Source: Pseudomonadota bacterium (GTDB lineage: Bacteria > Pseudomonadota > Gammaproteobacteria > Steroidobacterales > Steroidobacteraceae). Taken from it: a stretch of 64,000 nucleotides of DNA. Location of the stretch: the NCBI GenBank assembly GCA_018241505.1, contig JAFEDS010000009.1, positions 248,001 through 312,000 of the forward strand, read 5' to 3'. Each line of letters starts with the position of its first letter. Within the stretch, counting starts at the first letter, position 1. Made by a program: the position numbers and the translations under genes. Positions 8,061 through 17,249 of this stretch are shown here, one piece after another. The notes beneath the pieces were generated by a model. The model was not told the DNA's origin. It made no database searches and saw only the letters and a list, made by a program, of their open reading frames with translations.

Positions 8061-9863
8061 GTGGCACTGCCGTTCGATAACTCCAGGCGCCTGTTTGGAG
8101 CGAATCTTTTTTTCGCGACCACGGGCGCGGTGCTGGAGCTCGAGGGAATTGCTGCCGAGCCCGAACTTCTCCAGGCCTGGTATACCCGCGTGGCCGCCGT
8201 CCGGTCCCGATTGGGTTGGGACGGTCCGCGAGCCGTCGCTCGAGTCCACCGGCGTGGTGCTTCACTAGCGTTGCCTGCACCTGTAGACCAGTTGTTCGTG
8301 GCCACGGAAGTCAATGAATGGGCGTTGTGCGCTTCGCTGTTGGAGAGTGCTCCGCAAAGGTGGCAGGGCTTGCAGGAGGCGCTCATAGCAGCCGCCTTCG
8401 AAGCGGCCGACGACCCCGAAGCTGTCATTCCGCCGGTACTGGAGGAATCCGCGGCGTTATTACGCTTCGAGCGGCTGGCTGCACTGGAGGTTCGGCCGCG
8501 ACTCACCGCGCTGTTGGACGCCGCAACCGACAGGAAGCTGCTGTACATCGTCGACGATGAGATGCTGACATTGGGCGGCGGTGAAGCAGGTCGTGACTTC
8601 CCGATGGGGGAACTGCCAATGGTGGCCGGCGTGCCGTGGAACCAGTTGCACACCGTGCCTACAGCGTTGGTGACTGGGTCGAATGGCAAGACCACGACCG
8701 TGCGATTGCTCGCCCGCTGTGCCAGGGCTGCGGGGTTCAAGTCGGCCTATAGCAGCACCGATGGTGTCTTCCTCGACGATGAACTGCTCGACACGGGTGA
8801 CTACTCCGGCCCCGCGGGCGCCCGCATGGTGATGCGTGAGTTACGCGCACAGACTGCGATACTGGAAACCGCGCGGGGTGGCATCCTGCGTCGTGGGATC
8901 GCGGTTTCGCGCGCCAAGGTAGCCGTTGTCACCAATGTCAGCTCGGATCACTTCGGCGAGTATGGTATCGATGATCTCGAGGGTCTGGCCGATGTCAAAC
9001 TGTCCGTGGCGGCGATCGTTCCCCCCGATGGTCTGTTGGTGTTGAATGCAGACGATGCGCTGCTGCGAGCCAAGGCCAATGGCTTGGCGTTACGCTTGAG
9101 CCGGTGTCCGCCACTGGGTTGGTTTTCGCTGGATGCGTTCAGCGCGCCTTTGACGGAGCACCGGGCGCGTGGCGGTGCCACCTGTGGAGTCAACGACGGA
9201 CACCTGCAACTGACCTACGAGGGAACAGAGACCGATCTTGGCAGTATCGCATCCATGCCTTTGACTGTGGACGGTCATGCGACTTACAACATCGCCAATT
9301 TGGCGGCGGCGGCGCTCGCAGCGGCAGCGCTTGGTATTGCGCCAGAGGTGATTGCCCGCGTCTTCGCGACCTTCGGCGCCGACCCGGCGGACAATGTCGG
9401 ACGGATGATGTGCTACGAGTATCGCGGCGCCCGGGTTGTCGTGGATTACGCACACAACTCGGAGGGCCTTCGCGGCCTGCTCACGGTGGCCGAGCACTTG
9501 CGGAGTGCTGGCACACAATCGCCTGCCGGCCGCCTCGGTCTGCTCCTGGGTCACGCGGGAAATCGCCGGGATGAGGAGATCCGAGACCTGGCGGCCGTGG
9601 CGGCGCAGTTCCGGCCGGATCTGATTGTGGTCAAGGAGAACGAGGCCCACCTGCGGGGCCGGGAGCCCGGCGAGATTCCGCGGATTCTGCGGCAGGCGTT
9701 ACTGCAATCGGGCATGGCGGAGTCTTCCTTGCGGCTGCGGATGAGCGAAGTGGAAGCGGCTCTGAGCGCCATGGAATGGACCCAGCCGGGCGATGTGCTG
9801 GCGCTGCCCATTCACTCCTCCCAAGCGCGCGCCGCGGTACTGGCTATACTCGCGCAAGGATGA
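8061..9863 (+). CDS. Mur-ligase family protein related to the C-terminal half of cyanophycin synthetase
   Basis: A 600-residue protein whose second part (from about residue 200) has the Mur ligase ATP site TGSNGKTTT, SSTDGVF, the ETARGG motif, NADD and VDYAHNSEG. These closely match the Mur half of the adjacent CphA. It has no ATP-grasp domain. The first ~190 residues do not match a domain I know. It starts at a GTG 8 bases after the cphA stop without a clear ribosome site, so translation is probably coupled. By family it should join an amino group to a carboxylate using ATP. The context suggests a role in making or modifying cyanophycin or its dipeptides; the exact reaction is unknown. Confidence 0.8.
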   Translation: MALPFDNSRRLFGANLFFATTGAVLELEGIAAEPELLQAWYTRVAAVRSRLGWDGPRAVARVHRRGASLALPAPVDQLFVATEVNEWALCASLLESAPQRWQGLQEALIAAAFEAADDPEAVIPPVLEESAALLRFERLAALEVRPRLTALLDAATDRKLLYIVDDEMLTLGGGEAGRDFPMGELPMVAGVPWNQLHTVPTALVTGSNGKTTTVRLLARCARAAGFKSAYSSTDGVFLDDELLDTGDYSGPAGARMVMRELRAQTAILETARGGILRRGIAVSRAKVAVVTNVSSDHFGEYGIDDLEGLADVKLSVAAIVPPDGLLVLNADDALLRAKANGLALRLSRCPPLGWFSLDAFSAPLTEHRARGGATCGVNDGHLQLTYEGTETDLGSIASMPLTVDGHATYNIANLAAAALAAAALGIAPEVIARVFATFGADPADNVGRMMCYEYRGARVVVDYAHNSEGLRGLLTVAEHLRSAGTQSPAGRLGLLLGHAGNRRDEEIRDLAAVAAQFRPDLIVVKENEAHLRGREPGEIPRILRQALLQSGMAESSLRLRMSEVEAALSAMEWTQPGDVLALPIHSSQARAAVLAILAQG

Positions 9864-9867
9864 AGGC

Positions 9868-10848
9868 ATGAATATTCTGGTCACGGGCGCCGGCGGCATG
9901 TTGGGCCGCAAGTTGTTCGCGAAACTGCTGGCCGCGGGTTCGGTCGCGGAGCGCCCTATCACATCGATGCTGCTCGCCGACATGAGCGGACTCTCCGATG
10001 TATCCCCGTCGGACCGAGTGCAGACCGTGGCAGCCGACGTTTCTCAGCGTGGTGTTGCCGAATCCCTCATCGAGTCCCGGCCGGAGTTGATTTTTCATCT
10101 GGCCGCGGTCGTCTCCGGTGAAGCGGAGGCAGATTTCGAGAAGGGATATCGTGTCAATCTGGATGGTACCCGCGCACTGCTGGAGGCCATTCGCAAGATA
10201 GGGCCCGGATATTGCCCGCGCTTTGTGTTTGCCTCGTCCGTTGCTGTATTCGGGTCGCCGCTGCCGGATGTTATCGAAGATGACCAGGGGCTGACGCCGC
10301 TCACGAGCTACGGTACCCAGAAGGCCATCTGCGAGTTGCTGCTCGCAGACTATTCGCGCCGTGGCTTCATCGATGGCATCGGCATTCGATTACCGACGAT
10401 TGCCATCCGTCCCGGTAAACCCAACAAGGCGGCGTCCGGTTTCTTCTCAAACATCCTGCGTGAGCCGCTCGCCGGCACGGAAGCGATTCTTCCAGTGGAT
10501 GAGTCAGTCCGGCATTGGTTCGCGAGTCCACGGGCAGCCGTGGGATTCATAGTGCACGCGGCTGCACTGGACACTTCGAAGTTGGGATTCCATCGCAGTC
10601 TCAATCTCCCCGGCCTGTCCGCAACGGTCGGCGAGCAACTCGAGGCGCTGAGGCGGGTCGCCGGCGAGCGGGCTGTGGCGCTCGTAAAGCGTGTCCCCGA
10701 TCCCCAGATCAGAAGAATGATCGGTAGCTGGCCGCGAAGCTTTGATGCGCGCCGCGCCAAAGAGCTCGGCTTCGTGGCGGAGGCGTCGTTCGATGAAATC
10801 ATCCGTGTGCATATCGAGGATGAATTGGGCGGTGTGCTCCGCGTCTAA
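9868..10848 (+). CDS. SDR-type dehydrogenase, D-erythronate dehydrogenase-like
   Basis: An extended short-chain dehydrogenase/epimerase of 326 residues. It has the N-terminal Rossmann motif VTGAGGMLG and the catalytic pair YGTQK (Tyr/Lys). The segment around SYGTQKA...RPGKPNKAASGF is characteristic of the DenD group, which oxidises D-erythronate with NAD. The ATG at 9868 is 4 bases after the Mur-ligase stop, with GAAGG just before it. A start at 9793 would overlap the previous gene and precede the Rossmann motif by 25 extra residues, so it is rejected. No other erythronate genes (DenA-C) are in the window, so its substrate here is open. It is the last gene of the cyanophycin transcript. Confidence 0.78.
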   Translation: MNILVTGAGGMLGRKLFAKLLAAGSVAERPITSMLLADMSGLSDVSPSDRVQTVAADVSQRGVAESLIESRPELIFHLAAVVSGEAEADFEKGYRVNLDGTRALLEAIRKIGPGYCPRFVFASSVAVFGSPLPDVIEDDQGLTPLTSYGTQKAICELLLADYSRRGFIDGIGIRLPTIAIRPGKPNKAASGFFSNILREPLAGTEAILPVDESVRHWFASPRAAVGFIVHAAALDTSKLGFHRSLNLPGLSATVGEQLEALRRVAGERAVALVKRVPDPQIRRMIGSWPRSFDARRAKELGFVAEASFDEIIRVHIEDELGGVLRV

Positions 10849-10884
10849 TCAATTGTCCAGCATTGGCGCTTGCGTGAGGCGAGG

Positions 10885-12123
10885 TCAGGGCTGCGATGCC
10901 CGAAAGATGCGCAGAAAGTTACCGCCCATGATCGCACTAACGGACGCTTCATCCAGCCCGCGCGCGAAAAGTGCAGCAGGGATCAGGCTCCAGTCCCGGT
11001 AGCTCGCAAACACGGGGCGGTAATTGGCATCCATATCTGTACCGATGCCGACGTGGTCAACTCCAACGGCATCGACAAGTCGTTGGATTGAGTCGATCCA
11101 GTCCGCAAACGTTGATTGCCCGAATCCGGACGGCCAGGAGCCGATCACGCCTCCGGCGTCCGTGATCAGCTTCGCATGCTCGAGGCTCACGAGTCGCGGG
11201 AAACGTGCCGCTTCGGTGAGAAGGTTCGTGTGGGAGATCATCATCGGCTTTGACGACACCTCGACCGCGTCCTTCGCCACCGCGAATGTCGCGTGAGCGA
11301 GATCGATCAGAATACCGGCTGCATTCATTTCTTTGATGATGGTTTTGCCGAGGGGGGTAAGGCCGCCGTGGAGCGGGGGAGCAGTTTGAATGTCGCCTAT
11401 CTGGTTCACGTGATAGTGGACAATCGTGACGGAGCGCACGCCTTCGCGGTGTGCTTCGTGGATCCGGTCGAGACGATCTTCGATAAAGTCGCCGCCTTCG
11501 ATCGCGAATACCGCGGCCGGTACGTGCTTGCGGACCGCTGTGTCGATGTCTCCTGTTGATCGACCAGGGGCGGCGAGGCGGCGCGATACGATGCTCTCTA
11601 GCACGTTGACTTGTCGCTGATAGTCGGCGTAAGCCTCGCCCTGCTTGAACTCGCGCTTTGCCCCGAGGCCTGTCGGTGTTTCGCCAAGCAGTCGCATGTC
11701 GGATACGGCAGAGAACAGTCCGGCGCTTACGCGGCCTGCCGCCAGGTCGGCGCAGGCGCGTTTGATGAAGGCTCGCTTCTCGAGTGCGGCGGCTGCCGGC
11801 GGGTCGCCAGCCAAGTGGCCGGCGAAGAAGAGGGCCCCGGGGTGGCAGTGCATGTCGACGGTCGTGTGAGTTCGTACGAATGCCTCGCCTGCGGCGCGCT
11901 GGTCTTCCGACAGCGTGATACCGAGTGCCGGCCGCTTGGCCGAAGTGTCAGTTGGTGTTGAAGTGTTGGCGGCGTTCGCGCCGACACCGAGCGGATTGCT
12001 TAGAGCGCCCGCACCGGCCGCAGTGACAAGCTGTCGGAGCAGTGTGCGGCGCGAAACCGTACGTGATCCGTCGTCGAACCCAGTTCGTGAGTCATCTACC
12101 GTGCTGTTGGGTACAACCATCAT
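10885..12123 (-). CDS. Tat-exported membrane-type dipeptidase (peptidase M19)
   Basis: A zinc dipeptidase of the renal dipeptidase family, which splits L-D and L-L dipeptides. The N-terminus has a twin-arginine signal (SRRTLLRQLV, residues 24-33) with an AAGAGAL hydrophobic region, so the folded enzyme should be periplasmic. Metal motifs are DMHCHPG (His92, His94), AIEGGD with the bridging Glu, the VHYHVNQIGD segment, and IDLAHA / ISHTN histidines. The length (412 aa with leader) is normal. A -10-like TATACT is present upstream on this strand (12185-12180). It is convergent with the dehydrogenase gene and fits the D-amino-acid and peptide theme of neighbouring loci. Confidence 0.87.
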   Translation of the reverse strand: MMVVPNSTVDDSRTGFDDGSRTVSRRTLLRQLVTAAGAGALSNPLGVGANAANTSTPTDTSAKRPALGITLSEDQRAAGEAFVRTHTTVDMHCHPGALFFAGHLAGDPPAAAALEKRAFIKRACADLAAGRVSAGLFSAVSDMRLLGETPTGLGAKREFKQGEAYADYQRQVNVLESIVSRRLAAPGRSTGDIDTAVRKHVPAAVFAIEGGDFIEDRLDRIHEAHREGVRSVTIVHYHVNQIGDIQTAPPLHGGLTPLGKTIIKEMNAAGILIDLAHATFAVAKDAVEVSSKPMMISHTNLLTEAARFPRLVSLEHAKLITDAGGVIGSWPSGFGQSTFADWIDSIQRLVDAVGVDHVGIGTDMDANYRPVFASYRDWSLIPAALFARGLDEASVSAIMGGNFLRIFRASQP

Positions 12124-12324
12124 GTCGATTGCTCTCCTGCAGTCGGCTCCCGGGACTGGGATCCGCGCTGCGTCGAGATAGTATACGCGCGGGTCCGAAA
12201 ATGTTGGCGAGTAGAAGGGGGCGTTGAATTTTCGAATCGGCGCGCTGCGGACGGTGCGCAGATCCGAGACCTGCGCGCACGCCTCGGCCTGGATTCGGGG
12301 TTCCTGAGAACGAACCGGTGTTGC

Positions 12325-13242
12325 TCACGGACGAGGACGGATGATCGTCTTCCCCTTGCGTCGTTCCGCAGGGTTGAGGGCCGCGACGGCATCGTTGAGA
12401 GCGGAGACCTTGCCGATGTTTGTCAGCAGCCGTCCATCGCGCACTCGCTGGACGATCTCGTGCAGTTGAGCACGATCGGACTCGACAACAAAATCGACCA
12501 CCCGGCCGTTGTTGGGCCGCGCCTCGGGCGGACCAACGATGGACACCAGTGTCCCTCCGGCTCGAATCAGGCCTGCGGACCGGCTCCCGATGTCCCCGCC
12601 GATGACATCGAACACCAGATCGACTTCGCCGACATTTGCCAGGGCATCGTTGTCGAGGTCGACGAACTCCTTTGCGCCGTGGTCGACCACTGTTTGACGG
12701 TCGGCGGCGCGTCCGGTGCCGATGACGTAGGCGCCGGCCTCACGTGCCAGTTGCGTCGCGATGGACCCGACTGCGCCCGCCGCACCATGCACGAGGACGC
12801 TTTGGCCTGCCTGAAGGCGGCCGTGCTCGAACAGTCCCTGCCACGCGGTGAGGCCCGATATAGGCAGGCTCGCGCCCACCGTGAAGTCAACATCGCCCGG
12901 CAGCGGCGCGAGATTGCGTGCCTCGATTGCTACATACTCTGCGAGGGTGCCGTCGCGATACCAGTCTGCGAGGCCGACCACCCGTTGTCCAACCGACAGT
13001 CCCGTCGAGCCGTAGCCGAGAGCAGACACCACGCCGGCCAGCTCGTGCCCCGGTATCGACGGTGTACGGCTACGGTTGAGGCGATCCGCCCAGGTCGAGG
13101 GCCAGGCCAACTCAGTCGGGACCCATCCCGAGGCATGAACCTGAACCACGACGTCGTTTATCGCTGCCTGCGGCTCGGGTCGCTCCAGCAACTTCATCCC
13201 GGCGGTTCCCTCAGCCGGATCCGTCACCACAATCGCTTTCAT
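12325..13242 (-). CDS. NAD(P)-dependent quinone-oxidoreductase-like enzyme (MDR family)
   Basis: A 305-residue medium-chain dehydrogenase/reductase. It has a GroES-like N-terminal half with PGHELAGVV, then the nucleotide-binding motif HGAAGAVGSIA, and FDVIGG. There are no structural-zinc cysteines, which places it with the zinc-free quinone oxidoreductases. The start at 13242 (MKAIVV) has a GGGAG site 6 bases upstream; the longer frame to 13269 would bury it. The substrate is unknown. It lies upstream of the M19 dipeptidase on the same strand with a 200-base gap, so co-transcription is possible but not shown. Confidence 0.82.
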   Translation of the reverse strand: MKAIVVTDPAEGTAGMKLLERPEPQAAINDVVVQVHASGWVPTELAWPSTWADRLNRSRTPSIPGHELAGVVSALGYGSTGLSVGQRVVGLADWYRDGTLAEYVAIEARNLAPLPGDVDFTVGASLPISGLTAWQGLFEHGRLQAGQSVLVHGAAGAVGSIATQLAREAGAYVIGTGRAADRQTVVDHGAKEFVDLDNDALANVGEVDLVFDVIGGDIGSRSAGLIRAGGTLVSIVGPPEARPNNGRVVDFVVESDRAQLHEIVQRVRDGRLLTNIGKVSALNDAVAALNPAERRKGKTIIRPRP

Positions 13243-13479
13243 CGGTCGTCTCCCATGCTGCCCATGCACTCCTCGTCATAGCACTTGCGGTGCCTGGATG
13301 GATGCGAAGGCCGCCCCCTGGGGAAATAAAAATGTGTTGTACGGGATCGATGCGAAATATGCCTGTGGCCGATCCGGCGGGAGCGCAATAATCCGGCGGG
13401 GTGCTCAGCCAAGTCGCAACCGCATGGGGGCCGAAATCTCCTAACATGCTGGAGGTGGTTGCCTGCCGCGAGTCCCGAA

Positions 13480-14967
13480 ATGCACTACGTTCGACTGCCC
13501 GTTGCACTGTTCGTGGGGATGGGGCTGTTAGTCCACCCGGTCATTGCCGCACCGACTGCGGCCGCGCTTACGGGCCTCGACGCCCGGCTCGAGAAGGACC
13601 GGGTGGAGGAGAGCATTCCGGGACTGGCCGTGGCCATCGCCTCTCATGGCCGGATAATTTATGAAAAGGGCTTTGGGTGGGCCGATCGCGAGAATCGCGT
13701 AGCGGCCACAGAGCACACCCTGTTCTCGCTGGCATCGATCTCGAAACCAATGACCGCTACCGGCCTCATGACACTCGTGCAGGCTCGGAAGGTCGATCTG
13801 GACCGGCCGGCGAACGATTATCTCGGAGACGCAAAGCTGCAGGCGCGTGTTGGCGACGCCGCGCAGGCAACGGTGCGCCGGCTCGCGAACCACTCGTCCG
13901 GTCTGCCGGTTCACTATCAATACTTCTTTGTTGACGAGCCGTATCGGCCGCCCTCGCGGGACGAGACAATCCTGCACTACGGTAATCTGATTACTCCGCC
14001 GGGAGAACGCTACCAGTACTCAAACGTGGGATTCGGAGCGCTGGACTACATCATCAGCCGTGTATCGGGGCAGAGTTATGCGGACTTCATGCGGCGGGAA
14101 GTGTTCGTGAAGCTCGGTATGACTCATACCTCGGTAGGAATCGGACCGGGGTTGGAGAAATATGCCGCGGTCCGTTACGGCGACGACGGCGCACCGCTGC
14201 CATTCTTCGATCTCGATACTCCCGGTGCAGGTGGCATCTACTCGAGTGCCCACGACCTGGTGCGCTTCGGCATGTTTCATCTGAAGGACCATCTATCCGA
14301 TCAGGTGGCTATTCTCAGCGATGCTTCGCTGGATGAAATGCATCGCTCGACTGTCGAGCAAGGCGGTCAGCCCCCGGCTGGTTACGCAATCGGTTGGGAA
14401 GTGATCGACCGTCCGGACGGTTATCACGTCGTAACTCACACGGGCGGAATGCCCGGCGTGGCGACAACATTGATTCTCGTACCCGGCGAGGACCTTGCTG
14501 TCGTACTTCTTGCGAATGGTGGGCCGATTGAGCTGCACGCGCTCGAGAAGCTGGTCATGAGTGCGCTTTTGCCCAAGTGGCGGCAGGTGCCGGAGTCCGG
14601 CGACAAACCGCCGCCGCCATTTGTGCCGTCGCCCGAGTTGGTGGGTGACTGGGCCGGACACGTGCATACCTACGCCGGAGATCGGCCACTGCGCCTGCAG
14701 CTCCGGGCGGACGGCCTCGTGCTGTTACAAGTTGGCGAGCAGCCTGCCAGCGTCATGAGTGAAGTCAGATTCGAGAAAGGCACACTGTTCGGGACAGCGC
14801 GCGGTGATCTCGATACGCCCGATCTGCGCCGTCATGGGGCCTTCCTTCTTGAGGTGAATCTGCAATTGCGAGGCAATGAGCTGACCGGCGGAGTCACCGC
14901 GACGCGCCACTACGCCCGGCCCTTCGGCCTCACGCATTGGACCGAGCTACAGAAGCGCCCGCAGTAA
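13480..14967 (+). CDS. Exported serine hydrolase, class C beta-lactamase fold
   Basis: A 495-residue protein starting at ATG 13480 with a signal peptide (VALFVGMGLL...AAP). It has the SxxK nucleophile motif SISK (Ser86, Lys89), a YSN motif in the 180s, and HTGG in place of KTG. The last ~120 residues form a separate beta-rich domain typical of DUF3471-like or lipocalin-like tails. This family covers D-aminopeptidases, esterases and penicillin-binding-like enzymes, so resistance should not be assumed. A TTG at 13459 with GGAGG close by is an alternative start but would place extra polar residues before the signal peptide. It lies 170 bases upstream of the TonB receptor operon. Confidence 0.83.
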   Translation: MHYVRLPVALFVGMGLLVHPVIAAPTAAALTGLDARLEKDRVEESIPGLAVAIASHGRIIYEKGFGWADRENRVAATEHTLFSLASISKPMTATGLMTLVQARKVDLDRPANDYLGDAKLQARVGDAAQATVRRLANHSSGLPVHYQYFFVDEPYRPPSRDETILHYGNLITPPGERYQYSNVGFGALDYIISRVSGQSYADFMRREVFVKLGMTHTSVGIGPGLEKYAAVRYGDDGAPLPFFDLDTPGAGGIYSSAHDLVRFGMFHLKDHLSDQVAILSDASLDEMHRSTVEQGGQPPAGYAIGWEVIDRPDGYHVVTHTGGMPGVATTLILVPGEDLAVVLLANGGPIELHALEKLVMSALLPKWRQVPESGDKPPPPFVPSPELVGDWAGHVHTYAGDRPLRLQLRADGLVLLQVGEQPASVMSEVRFEKGTLFGTARGDLDTPDLRRHGAFLLEVNLQLRGNELTGGVTATRHYARPFGLTHWTELQKRPQ

Positions 14968-15021
14968 CGCTGCAATTTCCACACGATAGATTATTTCGTG
15001 CAAGCCGCTACTGAGACAATA

Positions 15022-15038
15022 ATCAGACACAGTCTGAT
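15022..15038. promoter_or_regulatory. 17-bp palindrome, candidate operator
   Basis: ATCAGAC-ACA-GTCTGAT is a perfect 7-bp inverted repeat with a 3-base centre, 98 bases before the receptor start at 15137. The size and symmetry suit a dimeric repressor site. The stem is not GC-rich and no T-run follows, so it is a poor terminator. Confidence 0.5.
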
Positions 15039-15136
15039 CAATACCTAGAGTTGCGCTGCGTGGTTTGCAGTTATTTTGCAAGCACAGAATTCGCCCGAAT
15101 TCTTATCATTCAATGACTGGCTTCGGGGGTATTCAA

Positions 15137-17248
15137 GTGAAAAAACGCTTCGTGGTTGCAGCATCCGTGCTTTCAGTTTCCTGTCCCGCCGGCTATGCGC
15201 TCGGTGCGGACGCGGCAGGAGACCAACTTCAGGAAGTGGTCGTCACCGCACAAAAGCGTGAACAGCGGCTGAAGGACGTGCCGATCAGCATCGTTGCCGT
15301 CGGCGCCGATGAGCTCAAGGATCGCCAGATCACTTCAATGGAGGATCTGCCGAACGCGGTGCCCGGTCTCGGCTACACGAGCGCCGGAAACAGTCACTAC
15401 ATCGAGATCCGGGGCATCAGTGATATCGTGGGCAGCAGCTCATTGATCGGAATTTACATCGACGACACCGATGTAACACTCGGCGGCGCAGCGACAGTTC
15501 AGGCCAACCCCATTACCTACGATCTCGAACGGGTGGAGGTACTGCGCGGCCCGCAGGGAACCCTGTATGGGGAAGGCTCGGCGGGCGGCACGGTGCGCTT
15601 CATCAGCAAGAACCCGAACCTCAGTACGTTTGCCTTCGATTCCAATGTGGCGGCGATGTTTACGCAGTACGGCGACCCGAGTCAGCGCATCAACGCCATG
15701 GTCAATGTGCCGTTGATTGACGGTCAGGTCGGACTGAGAGTCGCCGGCACCTTCCAGCACGACGGCGGCTGGATCGACCAGCCTGCGGCGCAGCGCGACA
15801 ATATTAATGCCCAGGATCTGACAAATGTCAGAATCAAGGGTTTGTGGCAACCCAGCTCCCAACTGTCCATCGTCGCCATGGCGATCATCAATCGCAATAC
15901 TCGCGGCATGGATTTCAGCGACAGCGGCGCGCCCGAGCAGTTTACGCAGGTGTTCGGGCTGACGACCTCGCCTCGGGTCAAAAACAACTACGACCTCTTC
16001 AGCCTCACTGCAACCTATGACATTGCGTCCGTTGCGCGAATTTCAAACACGCTCGGATATGTGAGAGCGGTGGTCCCGCAATGGAGCGTGCCCGCCTACT
16101 TTCAAACTACGGCGCAGCTCACCCCGGGAACTGTAGCTGACTACTACGTTCCGTTGCAGGACATCAGTGATCATCTGCTGACCGATGAGTTGCGGTTGGC
16201 ATCCGCCGGCACGGGACCGTGGCAGTGGACTGTCGGCGGATTTTTCCGACGCTACACCGACGCGGTGAGCGCGCCGGTGAATTACTACGGCTTCCCGGGG
16301 CCCGCCAGCCAGCCGCTGCCGGACCCTTATTCCTCCGAGATACTTTCCAAGTTCAGGTCATGGTCTGCGTTCCTGGATACCAGTTACCGGTTTTGGGACC
16401 GGCTGACACTGGGAGCAGGCGTGCGCTCTTTTCAGGAGACGCAGCACTTCAGTGACTTTGTGGGAATGACACAGCAGAGCGGTACTTTCCATTCGGTGGA
16501 TCCGCGCGTTTACGCGCAATTCAAGCTGACACCCGAAGTCAATCTATACACCAGCGCAGCCAAGGGATTCCGCAGCGGCGGCTTCAATCAGTTCGAGCAG
16601 CCGCAATATCAGCCGGAGAATGTCTGGACCTATGAGCTCGGCAGCAAAATGTCCTTTCCGGATGCGCGAGTCGATATTGATGCCGATGTCTTCCTGACCA
16701 ACTACTCGGACTATCAGACCTTTGCTCCTTTACCGGGCGCCGAGCTGGTCTCGGCCATCCGCAATGTGGGGCACGCGAGAATCAAAGGCATTGAGGCCGA
16801 TGCGAGCTGGCGGCCGCTGGCGCACTGGCGCCTGGATATGCGCGGGAACTACCTGAATGCCCGGTTTACGGAAGTTGCGGCCGAGTCGACTGCCTATATA
16901 GCCGGAGATCCGGTTGATCTCGTGCCCCGGTACCAGTTCGCCGCGTCGGCGCAACATGACTACATGCTGTGGGGCAAAACCGCCGTCAGCCGACTCGATT
17001 TCACTCAGCAGGGGCCGGCGACCTACCGGAACCGCAGCAGCGGACCTTGGTACTACAATGAGTCCGACATCATTCAGATGCTGAATTTCAACACCAGCCT
17101 GGAGTGGAGCAATAACCTCACGCTGGGGGTGTTCGCACGCAATCTACTCAATGACCAGGGTTTCACCAACCCCTACAGCATTATCGGCAATGGGGTGCGG
17201 TCGCGTCCGCGGACCGTCGGGGTCGAGTTCACCGCCTCATTTGAGTGA
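15137..17248 (+). CDS. TonB-dependent outer-membrane receptor
   Basis: About 703 residues. The GTG at 15137 is chosen because it has a GGGGG site at 15125-15129 and gives an ideal signal peptide (KKRFVVAASVLSVS, cut near ALG-AD). The frame continues upstream to 15065 without one. The plug domain begins with EVVVTAQKREQRLKDVPISI and contains VEVLRGPQGTLYG. The C-terminus ends in Phe-Glu after the barrel strands. It imports an unknown nutrient across the outer membrane with TonB energy. One base separates its stop from the next gene, so the nutrient is probably a substrate of the fused peptidase/deacylase that follows. Confidence 0.9.
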   Translation: MKKRFVVAASVLSVSCPAGYALGADAAGDQLQEVVVTAQKREQRLKDVPISIVAVGADELKDRQITSMEDLPNAVPGLGYTSAGNSHYIEIRGISDIVGSSSLIGIYIDDTDVTLGGAATVQANPITYDLERVEVLRGPQGTLYGEGSAGGTVRFISKNPNLSTFAFDSNVAAMFTQYGDPSQRINAMVNVPLIDGQVGLRVAGTFQHDGGWIDQPAAQRDNINAQDLTNVRIKGLWQPSSQLSIVAMAIINRNTRGMDFSDSGAPEQFTQVFGLTTSPRVKNNYDLFSLTATYDIASVARISNTLGYVRAVVPQWSVPAYFQTTAQLTPGTVADYYVPLQDISDHLLTDELRLASAGTGPWQWTVGGFFRRYTDAVSAPVNYYGFPGPASQPLPDPYSSEILSKFRSWSAFLDTSYRFWDRLTLGAGVRSFQETQHFSDFVGMTQQSGTFHSVDPRVYAQFKLTPEVNLYTSAAKGFRSGGFNQFEQPQYQPENVWTYELGSKMSFPDARVDIDADVFLTNYSDYQTFAPLPGAELVSAIRNVGHARIKGIEADASWRPLAHWRLDMRGNYLNARFTEVAAESTAYIAGDPVDLVPRYQFAASAQHDYMLWGKTAVSRLDFTQQGPATYRNRSSGPWYYNESDIIQMLNFNTSLEWSNNLTLGVFARNLLNDQGFTNPYSIIGNGVRSRPRTVGVEFTASFE

Positions 17249-17249
17249 G

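Noticed and set aside
12460-13281. 273-codon open frame on the plus strand opposite the quinone-oxidoreductase gene
   Set aside because: It is antisense to a gene with clear family motifs and has no recognisable domain; long antisense frames are common at this GC content.
13459-14967. Class C beta-lactamase as an antibiotic-resistance gene
   Set aside because: It has the general serine-hydrolase motifs with HTGG and an extra C-terminal domain; this wide family is mostly peptidases and esterases.
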